From the NCBI GenBank assembly GCA_017461445.1, contig JAFTXW010000025.1, positions 1 through 34,513 on the forward strand: a stretch of DNA of 34,513 bases. Direction: 5' to 3'. Position numbers and translations under genes: made by a program. Positions 1 through 6,101 of this stretch are shown piece after piece. How positions within the stretch are numbered: the first letter of the stretch is position 1; the number at the start of each line of letters is the position of its first letter. This DNA comes from Oscillospiraceae bacterium. Its GTDB lineage: Bacteria > Bacillota > Clostridia > Oscillospirales > Oscillospiraceae. The notes beneath the pieces were generated by a model. The model made no database searches and had not been told where the DNA came from. It worked only from the letters and a program-made list of their open reading frames with translations.

Positions 1-149
1 AGGGCACTGATATGTGCATGCCCGGCGACAACGTTGTTATGAACGTCGAGCTGATCACCCCCATCGCTATCGAGAAGGGCCTGCGTTTCGCTATCCGCGA
101 GGGCGGCCGTACCGTCGGTTCCGGTGTCGTCACCGAGATCTTCGAGTAA
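1..149 (+). CDS. tuf: Elongation factor Tu, C-terminal end (partial)
   Basis: The frame runs in from the left edge (first full codon at 3) and encodes 48 residues ending ...[10 protein letters not shown] before TAA at 147-149. The stretch containing [26 protein letters not shown] and the final VTEI is the conserved end of EF-Tu domain 3. EF-Tu is the GTPase that brings aminoacyl-tRNA to the ribosome in the cytoplasm; the GTPase domain lies outside the window. A strong terminator follows 24 bases later, so this is the end of its transcript and rpsJ is not co-transcribed from here. Identification is firm; only the 5' part is missing. Confidence 0.97.
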   Translation, partial: GTDMCMPGDNVVMNVELITPIAIEKGLRFAIREGGRTVGSGVVTEIFE

Positions 150-173
150 TCTATAGCTCTTAAATGATCGAAG

Positions 174-202
174 CCCCTCAGTCGCAAGACTGAGGGGTTT
201 TT
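174..202 (+). terminator. Rho-independent terminator of tuf
   Basis: Perfect 10-bp stem CCCCTCAGTC / GACTGAGGGG with a GCAA tetraloop, followed by five T. It sits 24 bases after the tuf stop codon. Confidence 0.95.
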
Positions 203-211
203 GCACAATTT

Positions 212-260
212 GGCTCTATGTCAACAGTTGGGGTAGAGTAAAAAGGCTCTATGTCAATAG
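212..260 (+). repeat. Direct repeat pair in the tuf downstream gap
   Basis: Two direct copies of GGCTCTATGTCAAYAG lie at 212-227 and 245-260 with a 33-bp period. A small CCGCC-GCA-GGCGG hairpin follows at 280-292. The rest of 203-430 shows no gene apart from the promoter at 340-368. The repeated motif could be a remnant of an insertion-sequence end, but no transposase or partner inverted end is visible, so its origin is open. Confidence 0.45.
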
Positions 261-339
261 ACCACAAGGCAAAAGAGCACCGCCGCAGGCGGAAAGCGAT
301 TTTTAACAGAAACTTAATCTGTGTTTTACAATTAATTAT

Positions 340-368
340 TTGTGCCTCTGGAGTTGTTGTGGTATAGT
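340..368 (+). promoter_or_regulatory. Probable sigma-A promoter of the 447 gene
   Basis: TTGTGC (340-345), 17-bp spacer, TATAGT (363-368). The -35 matches consensus at four of six positions and the -10 at five of six. The surroundings are AT-rich, and the start codon of the downstream gene is about 80 bases away. Confidence 0.55.
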
Positions 369-446
369 ATAAAAAGAAGTCATTCTATTGGTTCACTATA
401 TCATTGATAGCACGGATGACTGGGTAGCAGTGTGATTGGAGGTAAA

Positions 447-1022
447 ATGAAAAAGCTGATTGTAATTTTGATACTTTGTTTTGCTCTATTCGTTATCTTA
501 TGTTCTATACCGCTCTTTGAAACACATATCTCAGGCATTGAAAATTATAGGCCGGCTGACTCTACGCTTTCCTTGTCCTTATACTTGTTCCCAGGTGAGG
601 ACTTTTTGGATCGTTTTGTCTTTGATGAAGGAGATTACCAGTATCATTACAACGGCAAATTAGCGGATGGATATGCGACTGCATTTAGTGTTCTCCAATA
701 TTCTTCTGAACAGTATAAAGCTTCGAAAGAATACTGTATTCAGCAATTTGCGTCTATAGACGATCATCAATATCAAGTCGGGAATTGGACTTTTATTGAA
801 CACCTGTGCTATACCAGTGAAAATGAGGAAGGGAAGTATATTGTAGCCTGCCAATATCCAAAGATTTTTAATATGTACGCCTATAACGATATAGATAATA
901 CCCTTCTGTTCTTAGGCTACTATACTTCGGATCCCGATGATCCTTCGACACAGCTGGCTTTGACGGATTTTGAAGCGTTTTACAATACGCATTATGGACA
1001 ATACTACACGCTGGATGAATAG
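447..1022 (+). CDS. Hypothetical membrane-anchored or secreted protein
   Basis: 191 residues. I do not recognise the family. The N-terminus (MKKLIVILILCFALFVILCS) is a lysine pair followed by one hydrophobic segment (about residues 4-20), which suggests an uncleaved anchor or signal peptide. A cysteine at residue 19 is not in a good lipobox. The remainder is acidic and rich in Tyr, Asp and Phe, as expected for an extracytoplasmic domain. ATG 447 is preferred over the in-frame GTG at 432 because GGAGG at 438-442 lies just upstream and the signal segment begins there. The gene is AT-rich compared with the genes after it, has its own promoter and terminator, and is probably a monocistronic accessory gene, perhaps acquired. 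Confidence 0.75.
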   Translation: MKKLIVILILCFALFVILCSIPLFETHISGIENYRPADSTLSLSLYLFPGEDFLDRFVFDEGDYQYHYNGKLADGYATAFSVLQYSSEQYKASKEYCIQQFASIDDHQYQVGNWTFIEHLCYTSENEEGKYIVACQYPKIFNMYAYNDIDNTLLFLGYYTSDPDDPSTQLALTDFEAFYNTHYGQYYTLDE

Positions 1023-1023
1023 A

Positions 1024-1054
1024 GAAGCAGGACGTTTTTTCGTCCTGCTTCTTT
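1024..1054 (+). terminator. Rho-independent terminator after the 447 gene
   Basis: Perfect 11-bp stem GAAGCAGGACG / CGTCCTGCTTC with a T6 loop, followed by TTT. It starts two bases after the stop codon. The reverse strand carries an A-rich loop, so activity is expected mainly on the plus strand. Confidence 0.85.
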
Positions 1055-1125
1055 GGCAAAGAAATAGCAAAGATAAATCTTTACAATTTTGCGGGTTGGC
1101 AGATGTGCTTTTTTGTGTTATAATA

Positions 1126-1134
1126 AACAAAATT
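1126..1134 (+). promoter_or_regulatory. Extended -10 promoter of the DUF1538/PII operon
   Basis: TGTTATAAT is an exact TGn-TATAAT extended -10 element. No good -35 lies at 17 bp. TTGGCA at 1096 is too far away at 27 bp. Transcription would begin near 1141, leaving a leader of about ten bases. Confidence 0.55.
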
Positions 1135-1148
1135 CGCAAAGAAGGGTG

Positions 1149-2678
1149 ATGGAATTGAAGGAACTTCGCGCTAAAATTTTGGAAGCACTGGTTTCGGCCT
1201 TGCCGATCACGGCCATTGTGTACATATTGGCCCTGACGCCGGTGTTTGAGATGTCCCAGGTGGAGCTGATTACCTTTACCGTCGGCGCAGTGCTGCTGGT
1301 ATTGGGCATCGGCCTGTTTAACTTGGGCGCTGACCTGGCAATGACCCCCATGGGCACCCATGTGGGCTCCGGTCTGTCCAAGCAGAAAAAGCTTGGACTG
1401 CTGCTGGTTGTCTGCTTCGTGCTGGGTATGCTGATCACCATTGCGGAGCCTGATCTGCAGGTTCTGGCCAATCAGGTCAGTGCCGTCATGAACGGCACCG
1501 TGCTGATCTACGCTGTGGGCATCGGCGTGGGCGCGTTCCTGGTGGTGGCGATCTTGAAGATCGTCTTCCGGGTATCGCTGTCCAATATTCTGATGCTGTT
1601 TTACATGCTGCTGTTCGCGCTGGCTTTGATGCTGGTGGTCAGCGGCAACGAGGCACTGCTGCCTATGGCCTTCGATTCCGGCGGCGTGACCACAGGCCCC
1701 ATTACGGTGCCCTTTATCATGGCACTGGGTGTGGGTATTTCCAGCGTTCTGGGCGACCGCAGAAGCAAGGAAAACAGCTTCGGTCTGGTGTCATTGTGCT
1801 CCGTGGGCCCCATTCTGGCGGTGCTTGTGCTGGGCATTTTCTCCCGGAATGACATGACTTATGCGGTGCCTGACTACACCGTCAGCAACGACATTTTAGG
1901 CGCGTTCCTCCATACCGCGGGCCATACCTGCAAGGAGGTTGCCATTGCCCTGGGCCTGATCGTGGTGTTCTTCCTGATCTGCCAGGTGCTTTTCCTGAAG
2001 CTGCCCCGGAAGCGTCTTTCCAAGATCGCTGTGGGTGTCGGTTTTACGTATGTGGGTCTGGTGATCTTCCTCACCGGCGTCAATGTGGGCTTTATGCCCA
2101 TTGGCTACAAGCTGGGCTATACCCTGGCCCAGGGCAGTGAGACCTTCCTGATCGGCTTTGGTCTGGTGGTTGGTGTGCTGGTGGTGCTGGCGGAGCCTGC
2201 CATCCATGTGCTGAACAGCCAGGTAGAGGACGTGACCGGCGGCCTCGTCAGCAAAAAGTCCATGATGATGGGCCTGTGCATCGGCGTGGGTGCGTCCATT
2301 GCCCTCAGCATGATCCGCATCGTGTATGATTTCTCTCTGGTTTATTACATTGTGCCGGGCTATTTCCTGTCCCTGGCACTGAGCCTGTTCGTGCCCCCGG
2401 TGTACACCGCCATTGCCTTTGACTCCGGCGGCGTTGCCAGCGGCCCCATGACCTCCGGCTTCATCCTGCCTCTCGCTATTGGTGCCTGCGTAGGCCTGCA
2501 GGGCCCCGATGCGGTGCTGCGGGATGCCTTCGGCGTGGTGGCACTGGTTGCTATGACACCGCTGATCACCATTCAGCTGCTGGGCTTCAAGGGCATCATC
2601 GCCGAGAAGCTGAACGAGCGGAAGGCCATGCGCCGCATTCTGGATGCGGACGATCAGCAGATCATCAACTTTATATAA
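1149..2678 (+). CDS. DUF1538 family membrane transporter-like protein
   Basis: About 509 residues with 12 or more hydrophobic segments. The protein is an internal duplication: AFDSGGVTTGPITVPFI in the first half and AFDSGGVASGPMTSGFI in the second, each near an AEPDLQVLANQV or AEPAIHVLNSQV motif. This is the DUF1538 signature in its fused two-repeat form. From memory, paired DUF1538 proteins (UmpAB) have been reported as cation/proton antiporters; transport here is inferred, and the substrate is unknown. Start is uncertain: ATG 1149 or TTG 1155 two codons later, both behind GAAGGGTGAT. The long open frame extends upstream to 1089, but that extension overlaps the promoter. It is followed 12 bases later by two PII-like genes, so its activity may be gated by them. 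Confidence 0.85.
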   Translation: MELKELRAKILEALVSALPITAIVYILALTPVFEMSQVELITFTVGAVLLVLGIGLFNLGADLAMTPMGTHVGSGLSKQKKLGLLLVVCFVLGMLITIAEPDLQVLANQVSAVMNGTVLIYAVGIGVGAFLVVAILKIVFRVSLSNILMLFYMLLFALALMLVVSGNEALLPMAFDSGGVTTGPITVPFIMALGVGISSVLGDRRSKENSFGLVSLCSVGPILAVLVLGIFSRNDMTYAVPDYTVSNDILGAFLHTAGHTCKEVAIALGLIVVFFLICQVLFLKLPRKRLSKIAVGVGFTYVGLVIFLTGVNVGFMPIGYKLGYTLAQGSETFLIGFGLVVGVLVVLAEPAIHVLNSQVEDVTGGLVSKKSMMMGLCIGVGASIALSMIRIVYDFSLVYYIVPGYFLSLALSLFVPPVYTAIAFDSGGVASGPMTSGFILPLAIGACVGLQGPDAVLRDAFGVVALVAMTPLITIQLLGFKGIIAEKLNERKAMRRILDADDQQIINFI

Positions 2679-2690
2679 AGGAGGAGCCAT

Positions 2691-3059
2691 ATGAACAATT
2701 CCATTAACGAATCGGCTATCAAAAAGCTGAAGCTCCTCTTTACCGTAGTGGATCGGCCCAAGGGCGAGTTTTATCTGGACGTTATCAGCCAGTTTGATGT
2801 GAACTGCCAAATGGTTATGGGCGGCCTGGGCACTGCCACCTCCGATCTGGTGGAGCTGCTGGGTCTGGAGCCCCACAAGGCCGTGATCCTCAGCGTGGTT
2901 CGGGAGGACATGGTGGAGACGGTGATGAACTGTCTGGAGGATAAGTTCGCCACCATCCGCAACGGCAAGGGTATTTCCTTCGCCGTTCCGCTGAGCAGCG
3001 TTATCGGCGTAAATCTGTATCAATTCTTGAGTGACAACCGTATGGGTAGGGGGGTATGA
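2691..3059 (+). CDS. PII-like signalling protein (first of pair)
   Basis: 122 residues. The segment NGKGISFAVPLSSVIGV near residues 90-107 matches the conserved G-x-G-K-[IV]-F-V-x-P-[VL] B/C-loop region of PII (GlnB/GlnK) proteins. The N-terminal half fits the beta-alpha-beta ferredoxin-like fold. The canonical T-loop with YRGAEY is absent and is replaced by GGLGTATSDLVELLGL, so uridylylation at Tyr51 is not expected. AAGGAGG precedes ATG 2691 by seven bases. It lies 12 bases after the DUF1538 gene and overlaps the second PII-like gene by four bases. A trimeric nucleotide sensor acting on the DUF1538 transporter, as GlnK acts on AmtB, is an inference from context. Confidence 0.8.
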   Translation: MNNSINESAIKKLKLLFTVVDRPKGEFYLDVISQFDVNCQMVMGGLGTATSDLVELLGLEPHKAVILSVVREDMVETVMNCLEDKFATIRNGKGISFAVPLSSVIGVNLYQFLSDNRMGRGV

Positions 3060-3409
3060 GTATGAAGACCAACGATCACGAGGTAATTTTTGCCATCGTC
3101 AATTCCGGCTATGCCGAGGATGTGATGGATGTGGCCCGGGAACAGGGCGTCCGGGGCGGCACGATTTTGAACGCCAGAGGTGTCGTCAAGGAGGACGCGG
3201 CGGCCTTTTTCGGCATCACCCTCCACGCGGACAAGGAGATCCTGATGATGGTGGTGGAGAAGGACATTCGCGACAAGGTGCTCAACGCCATCTACAAGGA
3301 AATGGGCATGGCCAAAAAGGCCAAGGGCATCGCATTCAGCCTGCCCGTGTCCGATGTTGCCGGACTGGCACCGAAGGTGGAAGCAAAGGACGAGCTGGAA
3401 GAAGTATAA
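3056..3409 (+). CDS. PII-like signalling protein (second of pair)
   Basis: 117 residues. GYAEDVMDVAREQGVRGGT is the PII helix-1 region, and AKGIAFSLPVSDVAGL is the C-terminal PII strand. As in its partner there is no YRGAEY T-loop; the equivalent segment is LNARGVVKEDAAAFFGI. A charged tail (KVEAKDELEEV) extends past the fold. ATG 3056 overlaps the upstream stop in an ATGA junction; ATG 3062 is an alternative start two codons in. Two diverged PII-like proteins encoded together suggest a heterotrimer or two sensors with different ligands, but neither can be decided from sequence. A terminator follows within ten bases. Confidence 0.85.
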   Translation: MSMKTNDHEVIFAIVNSGYAEDVMDVAREQGVRGGTILNARGVVKEDAAAFFGITLHADKEILMMVVEKDIRDKVLNAIYKEMGMAKKAKGIAFSLPVSDVAGLAPKVEAKDELEEV

Positions 3410-3415
3410 GGAAAG

Positions 3416-3440
3416 GGAGGCACGGGAGTGCCTCCTTTTT
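3416..3440 (+). terminator. Terminator of the DUF1538/PII operon
   Basis: Perfect 8-bp stem GGAGGCAC / GTGCCTCC with a GGGA loop and five T, starting six bases after the stop codon. Confidence 0.93.
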
Positions 3441-3475
3441 GCGAGATAAATTGTCGCTTGTCTACCTGTTATACA

Positions 3476-3617
3476 GTAGGGGAGGGTCTTGACCCTCCCG
3501 GTGATTTTGCCCAAAGGCAAAATCACATCGCCGTAAGGCGATAATATATTTATTTTCCTTCGGAAAATCCCAAAATCCTGGCGGATTTTGGGCGGGAGGG
3601 TCTTGACCCTCCCCTAC
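3476..3617. repeat. REPIN-like element A (palindromic cassettes between two REPs)
   Basis: The ends are 25-bp inverted copies (3476-3500 and 3593-3617) of GTAG followed by the hairpin GGGAGGGTC / GACCCTCCC; only the two loop bases differ. The interior is almost wholly abutting palindromes: GTGATTTTGCC/GGCAAAATCAC (3501-3526), ATCGCC/GGCGAT (3527-3542), a 9-bp AT gap, ATTTTCC/GGAAAAT (3552-3568) and CCCAAAATCC/GGATTTTGGG (3569-3592). GTAG next to a hairpin is the hallmark of REP sequences mobilised by RAYT transposases. It lies between the PII operon terminator and the ABC operon promoter and encodes nothing. Confidence 0.85.
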
Positions 3618-3671
3618 AGTAAATTCTGCAAGCATTTTAACAAACAACAATCCATGCACCTATTTCATGGA

Positions 3672-3700
3672 TTGACAGTACCTTATTCAGGTGGTATAAT
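3672..3700 (+). promoter_or_regulatory. Perfect consensus sigma-A promoter of the ABC operon
   Basis: TTGACA (3672-3677), 17-bp spacer, TATAAT (3695-3700). Transcription would start near 3707, 28 bases before the first start codon. An exact consensus promoter predicts strong expression unless an operator or repressor intervenes; no clear operator palindrome is visible over it. Confidence 0.9.
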
Positions 3701-3734
3701 TTGCATAGATAATCTAGGTACAGAGGTAACAGAT

Positions 3735-6101
3735 ATGGAAGAAAAACGTGGCCGGCCTTTGCTGGCGTTATCGGGGCTGTGTAAGTATTACACAGGCGCA
3801 ACCGTGGTGATGGGCCTGAACAATGTGGAGCTGAGCTTTTATACCGGGGAATTTGTTGCCATTACCGGCGAGAGCGGCAGCGGCAAATCCACCCTGGCCC
3901 ATGTGCTCAGCGGCATTTTGCCCTACGAAAGCGGCGAGATGCTGTTCCGGGGCCGCCCCACCTCCCATTTTGACAGCGGCGATTGGGAGCGGTACCGCCG
4001 GGACAATATCAGCTTCATTTCCCAGAATTACGGCATCCTGCCGGGCAGCACCGTTTTGCAGAATGTGGACTGCGCCCTGCGGCTCAGCGGCCTGGAGGAA
4101 GGGTCGGCGAAGAAGCGGGCAGAGGCCCTCTTAAAGCAGGTGGAGCTATGGGAGCTGCGAAGCCGCAGGGCGGGGAAGCTGTCCAGCGGACAGAAGCAGC
4201 GGCTTTCCATCGCCCGGGCGTTGGCGAAGCCCGCGCCCATTCTGATCGCAGACGAGCCTACGGGAAACCTTGACCCGGAGAATTCCACCAAGGTCATCCG
4301 GCTGCTGGCGGAAGCGGCCCGGGAGCGGCTGGTGATCCTTATCACCCACGATTTTCAGGAGGCAGAGGGCTGTGCCACCCGGCGGATCACCCTCCAGGAT
4401 GGACGGGTCACCATGGACGCAGCCCTGGGGGAGCCGCAAATACCACGGCAGCAGGAAGTTTCCCGTAAGCGGCGGAGCCTCAGCGGCTATGTGGCAGGAT
4501 TGCAGCTGCGCAGCCGCCCCGTGTGGACGACGCTGGTGCTGCTGTTCTTTGCCTTGACGGCCTTTGCGGTGTTCGCGTTTCTCGGCACCTTTATTGTTAA
4601 TCTGGACGACACTGCCACGAGAATTTATGATAACTCCGCCTTCCTGAACGGCGACAAGACCCGCATCGTCATCCAGCGGCCGGACGGAGAGCCCCTGACG
4701 GAGGAAGATATGGCGGCGATTCTGTCGGTGAAGTATGCCGAATCGCTGGAACGCAGCGGTTATGTGACCGATGTGAATTATGCCTGGCAGGAAGGAGTGG
4801 ATTTCCAGTACCACTACGCGGTGGCGGATCTGGAAAGTGCCAACGCCAATGTCCGCACTTCCGTAGAGCTGCTGGACACTATGCCCTTTCTGCGCACCAT
4901 CCCGATGCTGGCGGATGGGAAGGAATTCCTGACGGCGGGCCGTCTGCCGGAGAATCTGCATGAGGTGGTGCTGGCGGGGGAGGGCAGCCGCATCGGTGAG
5001 ACCATGACTGTGTATATCCGGGATGTGAAGACCTGGAACCAGATGAACCGTATTACGCTGGAAGTGACCATCGTGGGCGTGACGGACTACGGCGAGGGCC
5101 TTTACTTTGACGAGGAGCTGGGCCGGGTGTTCACCAACTATATGATGGCAGGGGGAAAATTCGGCGAGACCTGGATGGTAGTTCCCCTTTATCAGTCCTT
5201 CTTCCTGGAAAACGAGATCGCCCAGTTTGACCCGGCCTACGCGGAGGAACAGGGGATGCTGGAAGAGATGCGAATCCTGGCGGAGGGCGAATGCCTGATG
5301 GGCGGCGATATGTACAGCTGGTACAGGCAGCGAAACAGCCGGGAGGGCAAGGACGGCCAGCCCATCACCCTGTGGGTCAAGAACAATAACAAAGCCCTGC
5401 GGGTCACCAATGAGAATTACGGCGAGGTTGCCAATAACCCGGAATATTTTGCCCAGCTGGAAGCGGTGGGCATCGGCGGCTATGGGTTCAACTATATGCT
5501 GCTGGTGAACCCCGAGACCTTTGAGGAGCTGGCCTGGGCGGGAAATTCCAACCAGGTTTCCCTGTATATCACCGACTACGCCTATACCCAGCGGGTGCTG
5601 GATACTCTGGAGGAGCTGGGGTATACTGCCATTTCCCCCTTCCAGCAGTGCTCTACAGAGAAGGATCCGGTTCTGGCGGCGGAGCGGATGCAGACCCTGC
5701 TGGTGTGCGTCTGCGCCTTGGCGGCGGTTGTGCTGCTGATGGTGCTGGTGCTGCGGGAGCTGTTCGGCGTTCAGAATGAAAGCTACAAGCTGCTGGCAGA
5801 CCTGGGTCTCAGCTGCGCCGCAGCGAAGCGGTCGCTGCTGTGGCAGATTTTGCTGCTGGGCGCGGGAGGACAGCTTTTTGGCTTCCTGGCGGTGGCCTTC
5901 AGCGGCGGGCTGGGGGTGGAGCGGATCGTGTCCATCATGCGGTATCTGCCCCGGCCCTACTGGCTGATCCTGTCCGCCGTCCATCTGGCGGTGACGCTGC
6001 TGGCGGGGGCGTGGGTCATGTCCAGCCTGCAGCGGAAGGTCTATCCCATCTCCGGGGAAGCCGGGGACTTAACGCTTGAGGACGGGGAGGCGGCATTATG
6101 A
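3735..6101 (+). CDS. ABC transporter ATPase-permease fusion (FtsX/MacB type), subunit 1
   Basis: 788 residues. N-terminal ATPase: Walker A GESGSGKS (45-52), Q-loop Gln97, signature LSSGQ (149-153), Walker B ILIADEP (169-175) and H-loop His205. A basic linker precedes the first membrane helix (about 263-288), then a large extracytoplasmic domain of about 350 residues, then three helices in the last 140 residues with the FtsX-like pattern ELFGVQNESYKLLADLGLS. This is the inverted topology of MacB-type mechanotransmitter ABC proteins rather than a channel exporter. ATG 3735 has AGAGGT upstream; earlier in-frame starts lie before or inside the promoter and are rejected. The ATGA overlap with the next gene implies coupled translation. 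Substrate unknown: antimicrobial peptide efflux or sensing, or lipoprotein or cell-wall roles, are all possible. Confidence 0.88.
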   Translation: MEEKRGRPLLALSGLCKYYTGATVVMGLNNVELSFYTGEFVAITGESGSGKSTLAHVLSGILPYESGEMLFRGRPTSHFDSGDWERYRRDNISFISQNYGILPGSTVLQNVDCALRLSGLEEGSAKKRAEALLKQVELWELRSRRAGKLSSGQKQRLSIARALAKPAPILIADEPTGNLDPENSTKVIRLLAEAARERLVILITHDFQEAEGCATRRITLQDGRVTMDAALGEPQIPRQQEVSRKRRSLSGYVAGLQLRSRPVWTTLVLLFFALTAFAVFAFLGTFIVNLDDTATRIYDNSAFLNGDKTRIVIQRPDGEPLTEEDMAAILSVKYAESLERSGYVTDVNYAWQEGVDFQYHYAVADLESANANVRTSVELLDTMPFLRTIPMLADGKEFLTAGRLPENLHEVVLAGEGSRIGETMTVYIRDVKTWNQMNRITLEVTIVGVTDYGEGLYFDEELGRVFTNYMMAGGKFGETWMVVPLYQSFFLENEIAQFDPAYAEEQGMLEEMRILAEGECLMGGDMYSWYRQRNSREGKDGQPITLWVKNNNKALRVTNENYGEVANNPEYFAQLEAVGIGGYGFNYMLLVNPETFEELAWAGNSNQVSLYITDYAYTQRVLDTLEELGYTAISPFQQCSTEKDPVLAAERMQTLLVCVCALAAVVLLMVLVLRELFGVQNESYKLLADLGLSCAAAKRSLLWQILLLGAGGQLFGFLAVAFSGGLGVERIVSIMRYLPRPYWLILSAVHLAVTLLAGAWVMSSLQRKVYPISGEAGDLTLEDGEAAL

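Noticed and set aside
1896-3023. 375-codon open frame on the minus strand
   Set aside because: It lies wholly opposite the DUF1538 and PII-like genes, is rich in His, Gln and Ala as expected of an antisense shadow of GC-rich codons, and has no ribosome site or family match.
3476-3617. CRISPR array
   Set aside because: The repeats are paired inverted ends and internal palindromes, not evenly spaced direct repeats with unique spacers, and no cas genes are present.
4146-5984. 612-codon open frame on the minus strand
   Set aside because: Antisense to the first ABC fusion, with low-complexity His/Gln/Arg composition and no recognisable domain.
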